From UBA3076 sp964646435 (GTDB lineage: Bacteria; Desulfobacterota; Dissulfuribacteria; Dissulfuribacterales; UBA3076): a stretch of DNA of 64,000 bases. Shown here piece by piece: positions 52,251 through 60,928 of this stretch (position 1 is its first letter; each line of letters opens with the position of its first letter). Position numbers and translations under genes: made by a program. The notes beneath the pieces were generated by a model. That model was not told where the DNA came from. It ran no database searches and saw only the letters and a program-made list of their open reading frames with translations. Location: positions 15,191 to 79,190 of the forward strand of contig CAZYEJ010000004.1 in the NCBI GenBank assembly GCA_964646435.1. The letters run 5' to 3'.

Positions 52251-53579
52251 TCAGTTCTGCCACTGCTGTTTTTCCAGTTGATTGATCAGAAATTCTACCT
52301 GGTGCCTGAGCTTAATAGACTCATCCATCTGTTGCTTTATACGGTTAACAGAGTGCAGCACAGTAGCATGATCACGGCTGAACTCTCTCCCAATTGTATC
52401 AAGAGAAGACTCGGTATAGCGACGAGCAAGATACATGCCCACTTGTCTGGGCTGTGCAATAGACCTCTTTCTGGATTTTGAGCAGATCTCATCCCTGCTC
52501 AACTGGAAATGACGGCAAATCATTTTCCTTATATCCACGACAGTAATGGCCTCAGGTTCTCCTACCAGATCTTTAATTACTCCTTGAGCCAGGTCCAGAT
52601 CAACAGGCTGTCTGAGTAGCGATGACTTGGTCACAAGCCCAATTACTGCCCCTTCGATCCGCCTAATGTCGCCCTTCAGGTGCTGGGCAAGAAAATTAAC
52701 TATCTCTTCCTTAAGACATATTCCATGATTCTTGGCCTTACGTTCAATAATTTTTTTCCTGGTAGACAAATCCGGTGGATTTATAGAGGTGATAAGCCCA
52801 CTAGCCAGTCTTGATCGCAGTTGATCATTTACACTGTGTATCTGCCTTGGGAGTTGACTTCCGGTAAAAATTATTGTCTTTCCCTCGTCCATAAGGGGAT
52901 CAAGGGCCAGGGCCAGTTCTGCCTGGGTCCTTTCTCTCCCTGCAAAGGAATGGACCTCTTCAAGGAGCAGAACGTCACAATCCTTTTGATAGCGGCTCAC
53001 GAAGGCTTCCATTTGCCCGTTTTTTATTGATTTTACGACCTGAGTGGTGAAATCATTGGCAGTAAGATAGCGAAGTCTCGTATCCGGTCTTTCTTCAAGT
53101 ATTTTTTGCCCTACTGCCTGGGTAAGATGACTTTTCCCAAGGCCAGCCTCAGAATGCAGGTAAATTACATTATTGTGATTATCCCCTCCATTAGCTGTAG
53201 CCCAACAAGCTGAAAATGCAAAGCGATTGCTGTCCCCAACCACAAACTCATTAAAGGTGAAGCGTTCACAAAACCTGGGCCTCAACACTTCACTGGGGGC
53301 AAAGTTTGGAAGATGTAGCTGATCCCGTGCAGCCTCTTTTGCAATTTCGGCAGGAGAAAGCCTTATTTTCCAGGTATGTCCCTCTTGAATAAGTGCATCC
53401 TTCAGCATACGCAAATAGTGCTCCTGGACCCAGGAAACAAAAAACTGATTGGGGCAGTGAATAATAATAGTGTCACCATCTATCCCACCATAGGTCAGAG
53501 GGGCAATCCACACATGATAGCTACCTTCAGGTATCTTTGGACGTAGAACTTCTTTTAGACCTTGCCAGACGTTTTCCAT
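52251..53579 (-). CDS. dnaA: DnaA replication initiator, divergent
   Basis: The protein is about 442 residues from the ATG at 53579: domain I (VWQGLKEVLRPKIPEGSYHV), AAA+ with Walker A (SEAGLGKSHLTQAVG) and a Walker-B-like LLLEEVHSF, sensor FTGSQLPRQI, RSRLASGL, and DnaA-box binding (SKSRKRSIAQPRQVGMYLAR; SRDHATVLHSV). Most DnaA have LLIDDIQF, so DD is EE here. The frame continues to 53660 and adds KEIKEIKEIK from a TTTAATTTC tandem repeat; I chose the later ATG because the family domain I begins there. dnaN is not adjacent. It could be a second, paralogous DnaA. Confidence 0.85.
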   Translation of the reverse strand: MENVWQGLKEVLRPKIPEGSYHVWIAPLTYGGIDGDTIIIHCPNQFFVSWVQEHYLRMLKDALIQEGHTWKIRLSPAEIAKEAARDQLHLPNFAPSEVLRPRFCERFTFNEFVVGDSNRFAFSACWATANGGDNHNNVIYLHSEAGLGKSHLTQAVGQKILEERPDTRLRYLTANDFTTQVVKSIKNGQMEAFVSRYQKDCDVLLLEEVHSFAGRERTQAELALALDPLMDEGKTIIFTGSQLPRQIHSVNDQLRSRLASGLITSINPPDLSTRKKIIERKAKNHGICLKEEIVNFLAQHLKGDIRRIEGAVIGLVTKSSLLRQPVDLDLAQGVIKDLVGEPEAITVVDIRKMICRHFQLSRDEICSKSRKRSIAQPRQVGMYLARRYTESSLDTIGREFSRDHATVLHSVNRIKQQMDESIKLRHQVEFLINQLEKQQWQN

Positions 53580-53605
53580 TTCTGATGACCTAACGCAATT
53601 GCAAC

Positions 53606-53645
53606 CTTTAATTTCTTTAATTTCTTTAATTTCTTTTAGAAAATT
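53606..53645. repeat. TTTCTTTAA tandem repeat at the dnaA start
   Basis: Units of nine bases (TTTCTTTAA) recur about three times. In the longest dnaA frame they read as KEIKEIKEIK. The array may have shifted which start is used. Confidence 0.65.
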
Positions 53646-53660
53646 CATTATCCTAACCAC

Positions 53661-54302
53661 AGACTAATTTTTAACACGGGGCGAATCTGATTTCACCCAA
53701 ACCAACATGAAAGTGGGTATAACGTACTGCAACTCTTGATCAATTTGTTTGAAAGGACTTTTTTTTATTCCAAGGTGTCTAAATTAGCAACCCACAGAGG
53801 GGCTTTTCTGACAGGATAAACAAGATTATCATTTATCTTGTTGACCCTGTCAAAAAAATGGAAAATTCTATATTATGAATATCGGTTTTTGACAAATATC
53901 GTAATTCTGGTTTCATTCATAATGAAGCTATATTCTGCTGTCAAAGTGGAGAAAGGGAGATTTTTCTTAAGTCAGCGCATAAGTTATCAACAAGGGGTTA
54001 TCTTATGAATTTTTTGTTACTTTTTTTGACGACTTGCGTAACTTACGGAGAAGATAAGGTTTTTGTTGTTTGTAAAAATTCGTATAATTTTCGCAAGTTC
54101 TCCTGTTGAACACGATTTTTCAACAGCTTTTTTAAATAACCAAAACTTGCTAATTCTTCAATTTTCATCCAATTTTTAGAATCTTCTATCTATAAACTTT
54201 TTTTTTGAATGAAGCTGTTCTTGTAATACCTTTCTTGTTTTGGCATAGTGGTAAAATGGAATATAACAAATCACACTCCTTGACAGGAAATAAATAATTA
54301 CA
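53661..54302. other. AT-rich gap beside dnaA, possible replication origin
   Basis: This 642-bp gene-free stretch contains a DnaA-box-like TTATCAACA at 53984 (one mismatch from TTATCCACA). A 42-bp imperfect dyad lies at 53810-53851 (GACAGG ... CCTGTC; ACAAGAT ... ATCTTGT), with long A/T runs. No ORF with a ribosome site is seen. Position next to dnaA is suggestive only: boxes are few, and the dyad resembles a common interspersed repeat. Confidence 0.35.
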
Positions 54303-54890
54303 ATGGAACTCCTTGACAGGGAAAGGTGCCTGGCTCTCCTGCAAGAGTATCAAGTACCGGAACACATTGTGTTCCACAGTCTCAGGGTAGCCCAGGTGGG
54401 AATGTTTATTTCAGCTCATCTCAAAATGGCAGGTGAAGATATTAATATCGGCTTGGTGGAGGCAGGTGGCCTTCTCCACGACATAACCAAGATGGACTCT
54501 GTTCATACAAAGCAGAATCATGCCTTATCGGCCTTCAGATTGCTTGAGTCTTTGGGGCATCATGCAGTGGCGGATATAGCTCGTCAACACGTGCGTCTCG
54601 ACCGGAACATCAGACATGATCCAATAATAACCGAGGCCTTACTTGTGAACTATGCAGATAAGCGTGTGAAGCACACATCCATAGTCACATTATCAGAGAG
54701 GTTTGAGGACCTGTTAATACGTTATGGAACCACTCCTGAGCGCCGGGAAATGATCAGGAAGCTTCATGATGAAATCGCAGAAACTGAATCCTTTATTTTC
54801 ACAAAGCTGGATATCGGACCTGCCAGGTTGAATGACCTGAATGTCCTTGAACCGGCAGCGAAAGTAAAACTAGAAGGGATTTATGGATAA
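54303..54890 (+). CDS. HD-domain phosphohydrolase-like protein
   Basis: The 195-residue protein has the metal-binding pattern of HD hydrolases: HSLRVAQ, LLHDITKMD, and further His/Asp in RQHVRLDR and NYADKRVKH. Substrate not known. It starts shortly before a metallo-beta-lactamase gene with a 38-bp gap, so both may be co-transcribed. Confidence 0.82.
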   Translation: MELLDRERCLALLQEYQVPEHIVFHSLRVAQVGMFISAHLKMAGEDINIGLVEAGGLLHDITKMDSVHTKQNHALSAFRLLESLGHHAVADIARQHVRLDRNIRHDPIITEALLVNYADKRVKHTSIVTLSERFEDLLIRYGTTPERREMIRKLHDEIAETESFIFTKLDIGPARLNDLNVLEPAAKVKLEGIYG

Positions 54891-54928
54891 GGATTTTTAT
54901 TATTTATACTTATTAGAAAGGGGTAATC

Positions 54929-55630
54929 ATGTCTCATAAACTCAGCTTTTTTGGTCATTCAGCCTTTAGAATAGTTACAAAACAGGATTTAAAAATATGG
55001 ATTGATCCCTGGCTGGACAATCCTCAAGCCGCAGGCAAGCCTGATTCATTGGATGCCGATCTCATTCTTATCACTCATGCCCACGAAGATCACATAGGGA
55101 ACTGCCTGAGCATGGCCAGATCATCTGCCACTGAAGTAGTAGCGATCCACGAAATACAGCAATATTTCCTTATTAAGGGCCTTCCAAACGTAACCGGTAT
55201 GAATATTGGAGGAACCTATGTCACAAAGGGAGTTGCAATCACCATGGTACCAGCGTTTCACAGCTCTTCGATCCAGGAAGGCGATGAGATCCTCTATGGC
55301 GGAGAAGCCGCAGGCTTTGTGATTCGTCTTGAAGACGGGCTCATTCTTTACCACGCAGGAGACACCGGCCTGTTTGGGGATATGGCCCTGATAGGAGGGA
55401 TGTATCGGCCTGAAATTACCATGGTCCCCATAGGTAACCACTATACCATGGGACCCAGAGAAGCCGCGTGTGCCTGCAAATTCATTAGGGCACAGAAAGT
55501 CATCCCTATGCACTATGGTTCCTTCCCCACTCTTACAGGCACTGTAGAGGAATTTAGCAAGGAACTCAAGTCCCAGCAAGTTGATACTGAGTTAGTAGAG
55601 CTGAAGCCGGGAGAGAGTATGTCTATGTAA
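54929..55630 (+). CDS. Metallo-beta-lactamase fold hydrolase (UPF0173 type)
   Basis: The 233-residue protein has the HxHxDH motif in LITHAHEDHIGNC and later zinc His (LYHAGDTGLFGD, MHYGS). It matches the UPF0173 family of metal-dependent hydrolases; substrate unknown. GAAAGGGG precedes the ATG. Confidence 0.88.
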   Translation: MSHKLSFFGHSAFRIVTKQDLKIWIDPWLDNPQAAGKPDSLDADLILITHAHEDHIGNCLSMARSSATEVVAIHEIQQYFLIKGLPNVTGMNIGGTYVTKGVAITMVPAFHSSSIQEGDEILYGGEAAGFVIRLEDGLILYHAGDTGLFGDMALIGGMYRPEITMVPIGNHYTMGPREAACACKFIRAQKVIPMHYGSFPTLTGTVEEFSKELKSQQVDTELVELKPGESMSM

Positions 55631-55663
55631 AGGGGCAAGGGTCAGGGATCAGGGTCATAAAAG

Positions 55664-55700
55664 ATGAACATCGAACATCGAACGTCCAACACCGAATGTT
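55664..55700. repeat. CATCGAACATCGAACGTCCA repeat (inverted partner of 55853)
   Basis: GAACATCGAACATCGAACGT is repeated here and lies as an inverted partner of the GACGTTCGATGTTCGATGTT run at 55853-55893, about 150 bp away. Similar words occur at 33468. Confidence 0.6.
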
Positions 55701-55852
55701 GAATGGAAAAGATGAAGAAACAGACTTAGGGCCGGGAAGAAAGGCTGCTAATTATTGCAGGAGACGGTATATTAGTGTACTTCAGCCTTTAACCTAAATG
55801 GCTAACATACAGAAATAGCTGTTGGATATTCGGTACTGGATATTCGTTTTTC

Positions 55853-55893
55853 ATTCGATGTTGGACGTTCGATGTTCGATGTTGGACGTTCAT
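55853..55893. repeat. CGATGTTGGACGTTC repeat (inverted partner of 55664)
   Basis: TTCGATGTTGGACGTTCGAT is followed by another GTTCGATGTTGGACGTTC unit. Together with 55664-55700 it can form a large stem between the MBL-fold gene and the pabBC end. Confidence 0.6.
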
Positions 55894-55923
55894 CTTTAAA
55901 AACAATTCCGTACGGCATAAATA

Positions 55924-57936
55924 TTAACACTTATGATCCCAAACCTCTGACCTCTGACTTCTGACTTCTGACTTCTGACTTCTGACCTCTGACCTCTGAC
56001 CTCTGACCTCTGACCTCTGACCTCTGACCTCTGACCTGCAGCTTGCTCTCAGGAGCCCACGTACCGAGTTTCCCAGATATATTGCCCGGGCCTTCTTCAG
56101 ATCATCCGGATAGAGTACCTGTTCTACGGCATTGCCCTGTTCCACAAAATCCTGGCGAAAGGTGCCGTTTAAGAGTCCACTGGATACAGGAGGGGTGACG
56201 AGTTCGCCATCAATATCTAAGAATAAATTACTGATTGTTCCTTCGGTAAGCTCACCGCGTTCGTTTGCAAACACACAGTCAAAAAAACCGCAGGTCTTGG
56301 CCCTCTGGTATTCTTCCGTATACATGGGTCTGTATGTGGTTTTGTGATATAAAAAGGGGTCTTGAGAGTCAACTGTCTTTAGCGACAGGTCAAAACAAAC
56401 CTGCTTTTCCTGTGCTGATAGCACAGAGGCTGAAATATCTACAGAACCATCTCTTCCCAGCAACATGCGGACCCGATGGGATTTTCTTTTTGAATGCAGG
56501 CCCTTTGCAAATTTATCTAACTCCCTCGTCACCTTTTCCAGGTCCAGGTAAAAGGCAAAATAATGGGCAGAGCGCTCAAGTCTTTCAAGGTGCCTCTCCA
56601 GCAGGAAGTAACCCTCGCCCTGCTTTCCCTTTTCGGGGTCCCATCTCATGGTCTCTATAAGGGAAAAATCCTTCCCTGATCCACCTTTTTTAGTAGAGGA
56701 TAGGGACAGAGAATTTGTCAGAAATTCGGCCTTTAGTATGCACTCATCGTATTCTTTTTCAGAATCTGAATCTATTGTTATACCACTCCCTATTCCAAGC
56801 TCTCCGGATTCTCCGTCCAGGACTACTGTCCTGATAGCCACATTCAGGACTGCTTTTTTCTGAGGGGAGATGAATCCTATGGCGCCTGTGTATACGCCCC
56901 TTGGAGAGGACTCGATCTCAGAGATGATCTCCATTGTCCGGATCTTTGGCGCCCCGGTCACAGACCCGCATGGAAACAGGGCATTAAAGATCTTATGCCA
57001 GGAGGTGTCCGGGCGAATTTTCCCCTCTACTCTGGATATCATCTGGAAAAGGGTCTTGTAGCGCTCAACAGTAAAAATCTCCGGCACCCGGACCGTTCCG
57101 GGGAGAGAAAGCCTCCCTATATCGTTCCGAAGCAGATCAACAATCATGATATTCTCTGCCCGGTTCTTGGGGTCGTTGGCCAAAAAACGTGCCAGCTCAC
57201 AATCTTCGTCTGTTGTCCTTCCCCTCTTTAATGTACCCTTCATGGGTTTGGACCAGATTTTTTGCCCTTCCAGGCGAAAGAAGAGTTCCGGGGAAAGGGA
57301 AAGAAGCCATTTTTCCCTGTTGCGTATCACAGCCCCGTAAGAGACAGACTGCCTGGCCCTGAGCGCCAGATAAAGATCAGATGGCAGACCGGTATATTTA
57401 AACCTTCCCCTTAAGGTATAGTTGACCTGATAGGTATGACCACGGGCTATATAGTCTTTTACGCAGTCTATGGCCTTAATGTATTGGTCCTTTGTTACCT
57501 CCAGTTCCAGAGGCCCTAAATTATCCCGGATATCCGGAATATTTTTTAAGGAACAAATAGGGGCATCAGACCGATGAATCCATGTCTTCGGATTTTCAAA
57601 TACACCGAGCCATACCAGAGGGGCCTTGGGTCCAGGCGTATCCAGAAGGTGCCATAATTTGGGCTCAAGTGCACATCCCCACTCATAGGCCCACCATCCA
57701 GCCAGATAGTATCCACTTTCAAGGGCCATCTCCATGGATTTGTAAAGAGGCTCCAGATCATCAAGGCCATATGCAGTAAGGATTTTTATTGGATTTAAAA
57801 AGAGGTATGAGGTATTTTCCTCTCCGGCGACCCTTGAAGTTTCAAGGAATACAAAGCAATCTGTGTTATTAAGCCCTTCTAAGATGCGTGCTGCATCCAG
57901 GGGATAGGGCCTTCCTGTGACATAGGGTGGATTCAT
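55924..57936 (-). CDS. pabBC: Fused aminodeoxychorismate synthase component I / 4-amino-4-deoxychorismate lyase
   Basis: The 670-residue fusion acts in folate (p-aminobenzoate) synthesis. Residues 1-420 are PabB (PMKGTLKRGRTTDEDCELAR; GAIGFISPQKKAVLNVAIRT), and 425-640 form a class IV lyase domain (ELTEGTISNLFLDIDGEL; PVSSGLLNGTFRQDF). The last 40 residues are RSEVRGQ-type repeats encoded by 13 tandem 7-bp units (55945-56035). Since 7 is not a multiple of 3, unit changes would shift the reading frame and the stop. pabA is not in the window. Confidence 0.92.
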   Translation of the reverse strand: MNPPYVTGRPYPLDAARILEGLNNTDCFVFLETSRVAGEENTSYLFLNPIKILTAYGLDDLEPLYKSMEMALESGYYLAGWWAYEWGCALEPKLWHLLDTPGPKAPLVWLGVFENPKTWIHRSDAPICSLKNIPDIRDNLGPLELEVTKDQYIKAIDCVKDYIARGHTYQVNYTLRGRFKYTGLPSDLYLALRARQSVSYGAVIRNREKWLLSLSPELFFRLEGQKIWSKPMKGTLKRGRTTDEDCELARFLANDPKNRAENIMIVDLLRNDIGRLSLPGTVRVPEIFTVERYKTLFQMISRVEGKIRPDTSWHKIFNALFPCGSVTGAPKIRTMEIISEIESSPRGVYTGAIGFISPQKKAVLNVAIRTVVLDGESGELGIGSGITIDSDSEKEYDECILKAEFLTNSLSLSSTKKGGSGKDFSLIETMRWDPEKGKQGEGYFLLERHLERLERSAHYFAFYLDLEKVTRELDKFAKGLHSKRKSHRVRMLLGRDGSVDISASVLSAQEKQVCFDLSLKTVDSQDPFLYHKTTYRPMYTEEYQRAKTCGFFDCVFANERGELTEGTISNLFLDIDGELVTPPVSSGLLNGTFRQDFVEQGNAVEQVLYPDDLKKARAIYLGNSVRGLLRASCRSEVRGQRSEVRGQRSEVRSQKSEVRSQRSEVWDHKC
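55945..56035. repeat. 13 x 7-bp tandem repeat (YTCTGAC) in the pabBC 3' end
   Basis: Thirteen adjacent units of CTCTGAC or TTCTGAC are directly countable. Two are CTCTGAC, the next four are TTCTGAC, and the last seven are CTCTGAC. The array lies wholly inside the reading frame. Confidence 0.9.
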
Positions 57937-58059
57937 GATCGAATTCTTGTGGGGATAATTTCAGACTTCGCAGACGAGAGAGGAAGCCTTCCATTTTTTT
58001 GGACAGGTAATTTTGATGACAATGCCATGGGATTAACATTATAATTAAAGTTTTTACCC

Positions 58060-58088
58060 TTGACAATCATGTATATTTCTTTTAGATG
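58060..58088 (+). promoter_or_regulatory. Possible promoter for rplM
   Basis: TTGACA at 58060-58065 with a 17-bp spacer precedes TAGATG at 58083-58088, a poor -10. Position (63 bp before the ATG) is reasonable for rplM-rpsI. Confidence 0.35.
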
Positions 58089-58150
58089 TCCAGTGCCTTT
58101 TATTTAGAAAGGACAAATGTCTTTTGTAGTTAGAAATTGGAGCATATTGT

Positions 58151-58585
58151 ATGGCAACGCCTCTTCCAAAGGTAAACGAAATTGAACGTAAATGGTATGT
58201 TGTAGACGCCTGTGATAAGGTTCTCGGCCGATTGGCAACTCAAATTGCCACAAGGTTGAGGGGTAAGCACAAACCTATTTTCACCCCTCATCTGGATACT
58301 GGTGACTTTATTATAGTAGTAAATGCGGATAAAATCAGGCTTACCGGGCAAAAGCTGGATAAAAAAATATATTACAGACATTCAGGCTATCTCGGAAGCA
58401 TGAGGGCGGTTACTGCTCGCAAATTATTGGAGACAAAGCCGGAAAAGGTTATCCAACTGGCGGTTAAACGCATGTTACCCAAAAATCGCCTGGGACGCAG
58501 CCAGCTCAAAAAACTCAAAATCTATGCTGGCCCACAGCATCCACATCAGGCTCAGGTTCCTGAACAACTTCAGCTAACCAGCTAA
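58151..58585 (+). CDS. rplM: 50S ribosomal protein L13
   Basis: The 144-residue protein has the L13 signatures KWYVVDACDKVLGRLATQIA and YYRHSGYLGSMRAVTARKLL. It is paired with rpsI 30 bp downstream, as in most bacteria. Confidence 0.97.
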   Translation: MATPLPKVNEIERKWYVVDACDKVLGRLATQIATRLRGKHKPIFTPHLDTGDFIIVVNADKIRLTGQKLDKKIYYRHSGYLGSMRAVTARKLLETKPEKVIQLAVKRMLPKNRLGRSQLKKLKIYAGPQHPHQAQVPEQLQLTS

Positions 58586-58615
58586 ACTAACGACCCCTTT
58601 AAGGATATCGGCAAT

Positions 58616-59008
58616 ATGGAACAGACACGCCACTATGCTACCGGCAAAAGAAAGACTGCTATAGCCCGCGTATGGATATACCCCGGTGAAGGTAGAATGA
58701 CGGCTAACGGCAAGCCCTTTGATGAGTATTTTGATGTAGATACCGCCCGTCTTATTACAGAACAGCCCTTTGCTATTACAAATATGCTCGGCAAATTCGA
58801 TACCATGATCAAGGTCAAGGGTGGCGGGAAAAATAGCCAGTCTGAAGCAGTCCGCCACGGCATAGCCCTCGCGCTTCTGCAGATCAATGAAGGATATCGA
58901 ATTCCCTTAAAGAAGGCAGGTCTTCTTTCTAGGGATGCCAGGAAAAAAGAACGTAAGAAATATGGACTCGCAGGGGCCAGAAAACGTTATCAGTATTCCA
59001 AGCGCTAG
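58616..59008 (+). CDS. rpsI: 30S ribosomal protein S9
   Basis: The 130-residue protein has HYATGKRKTAIARVWIYPG, GGGKNSQSEAVRHGIALAL and the typical KKYGLAGARKRYQYSKR tail that reaches the P site. It follows rplM. Confidence 0.97.
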   Translation: MEQTRHYATGKRKTAIARVWIYPGEGRMTANGKPFDEYFDVDTARLITEQPFAITNMLGKFDTMIKVKGGGKNSQSEAVRHGIALALLQINEGYRIPLKKAGLLSRDARKKERKKYGLAGARKRYQYSKR

Positions 59009-59044
59009 ACTCATGGGAAAAGTTTAGGCACTTATCCCGAAACA

Positions 59045-60082
59045 ATGTTACGCATAGCAATAGTAGGAGGGTCCGGTTATACGGGAATTGAACTCCTGCG
59101 TATCCTGAAACTCCACCCACAGGCAAACGTTGTTGCAGTGACCTCACGAAAATACGCAGGCCATCCTGTGGAGGAGGTCTTTCCCTCACTGCATAGCTAC
59201 AATAATCTTCTCTTCACAGAGCCCGATATCACTCACCTGAGCAAATCCGCCGAGTGGATATTTACAGCAGTCCCACATAAGGCTGCCATGTCAATTGTCC
59301 CGCAATTTTTTGATGCAGGATGCAGGATCATAGATCTCTCGGCTGATTTTCGTCTGAGGGATCGCCGGACCTATGAAACCTGGTATCAGGCCCACACTGC
59401 CCCTGAACAGCTTGATAAGGCAGTATACGGACTGCCTGAAATCTACAGAAAAGATATCGCATCAGCGCAACTTGTGGCAAACCCCGGTTGCTACCCAACC
59501 AGTGCGATACTCCCTCTTGTCCCATTGCTTCATTCGGGAATAATTAGCTCCCAAGGGATAATAGCAGACTCGAAATCCGGAGCCAGCGGGGCTGGCCGAA
59601 GCCTCTCCCTGGGGTCCCTTTTTTGTGAAGTCAATGAGGGACTTAAGGCATATAAAGTGGCTGAGCACCGTCACATGCCTGAGATAGAACAAGAGCTCTC
59701 AGTAGCAGCAGGCAAACCAGTGGTCATGACCTTTATCCCGCATCTGATTCCCATGACCCGGGGTATCCTCACCACGACCTATGCCCGACTTACCGAGGAA
59801 ATATCCACTGACAAGGTTCTTGTTGCCATAAAAGAATTCTACAATGATTCTCCCTTTGTGCGTGTACTCCCTGAGGGCACTTTCCCCGACATATCCTATG
59901 TGAGGGGAAGCAACTTTTGCGATATCGGAGCAAAGGTAGATGGGCGCACCAATACACTTATACTTATATCCGCCATAGATAATCTGATAAAGGGTGCCTC
60001 AGGACAGGCTGTCCAGAACCTCAATATAATGGCCGGTCTGGACGAATCTCTGGGCCTGGGCACAATACCACTCTGTCCTTAG
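59045..60082 (+). CDS. argC: N-acetyl-gamma-glutamyl-phosphate reductase
   Basis: The 345-residue NADP-dependent enzyme of arginine synthesis has the dinucleotide motif AIVGGSGYTGIELLRIL and the catalytic-Cys motif NPGCYPTSAIL. It is 36 bp after rpsI and 3 bp before truA, an odd ribosomal/arginine/tRNA series shared by several related bacteria. Confidence 0.95.
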   Translation: MLRIAIVGGSGYTGIELLRILKLHPQANVVAVTSRKYAGHPVEEVFPSLHSYNNLLFTEPDITHLSKSAEWIFTAVPHKAAMSIVPQFFDAGCRIIDLSADFRLRDRRTYETWYQAHTAPEQLDKAVYGLPEIYRKDIASAQLVANPGCYPTSAILPLVPLLHSGIISSQGIIADSKSGASGAGRSLSLGSLFCEVNEGLKAYKVAEHRHMPEIEQELSVAAGKPVVMTFIPHLIPMTRGILTTTYARLTEEISTDKVLVAIKEFYNDSPFVRVLPEGTFPDISYVRGSNFCDIGAKVDGRTNTLILISAIDNLIKGASGQAVQNLNIMAGLDESLGLGTIPLCP

Positions 60083-60085
60083 ACC

Positions 60086-60928
60086 ATGGACTCTTCAGGC
60101 CAATCCCGCCCTCCATCCAGAAACATAAAGCTTACTATCCAATACAACGGGACAAAGTATCATGGCTGGCAAAGGCAGATCGGCCAGATAAGTATTCAAG
60201 AAGTCATCAAGGCTTCTCTTGAAAAGATGACAGGTGAGCAGTTCTTCCTGATCGGCTCAGGAAGAACTGATGCCGGGGTACATGCCCTGGCCCAGGTAGC
60301 AAATTTTCATACTGACTCAAAAATATCCATCGAAGCATTTCTAAAAGGTCTGAACAGTCTATTGCCGGAGGATATAGCTATATTGGCCATATCCGAGGCT
60401 TCCCCTGACTTTCACTCAATCCGGGACTCGATCTGCAAAATATACTGTTATTATATCCTGGTTTCAGATACCAAGATTCCTTTTTGGAATAAGAGGGCAT
60501 GGTTGCTAAACCGGTCGTTGGACATCCATTCCATGGAAATGGCACTCCCTCCACTCATAGGCACCCATGACTTCAGTGCCTTTAAGGCCAGCGGAAGCAA
60601 CGCAAAGACAGGTATCCGCACCATATACTTGTGTGAAATCAAGCCGATAACCCAGGAAATATTCCCTCCATCCGGAGGACTGCACTATATGTTTACTATT
60701 GCCGCTGACGGCTTTCTCCGTTATATGGTCAGGAATATTGTGGGGCTTTTGGTGCAGATCGGTCTTGGAACAAGATCTCATGGAGATATGGCCGAGGTGA
60801 TTGCCTCTAAGGACCGTTCTTCAGCAGGTCCCACCGCCCCACCGCAGGGTCTATATCTGAAACAAGTTTATTATGATAAATCCGAAATGCCGTTCATTAT
60901 TAATGATCATCGAAAGGAGCTACAATAA
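60086..60928 (+). CDS. truA: tRNA pseudouridine(38-40) synthase
   Basis: The 280-residue TruA has the catalytic Asp in GSGRTDAGVHALAQV. The N-terminal strand KLTIQYNGTKYHGWQRQ is typical; the first 12 residues (MDSSGQSRPPSR) are a disordered extension. The stop is directly before the aspC start. Confidence 0.95.
   Translation: MDSSGQSRPPSRNIKLTIQYNGTKYHGWQRQIGQISIQEVIKASLEKMTGEQFFLIGSGRTDAGVHALAQVANFHTDSKISIEAFLKGLNSLLPEDIAILAISEASPDFHSIRDSICKIYCYYILVSDTKIPFWNKRAWLLNRSLDIHSMEMALPPLIGTHDFSAFKASGSNAKTGIRTIYLCEIKPITQEIFPPSGGLHYMFTIAADGFLRYMVRNIVGLLVQIGLGTRSHGDMAEVIASKDRSSAGPTAPPQGLYLKQVYYDKSEMPFIINDHRKELQ

Noticed and set aside
55945..56035. CRISPR-like array
   Set aside because: Units are 7 bp with no spacers; a simple tandem repeat inside pabBC.
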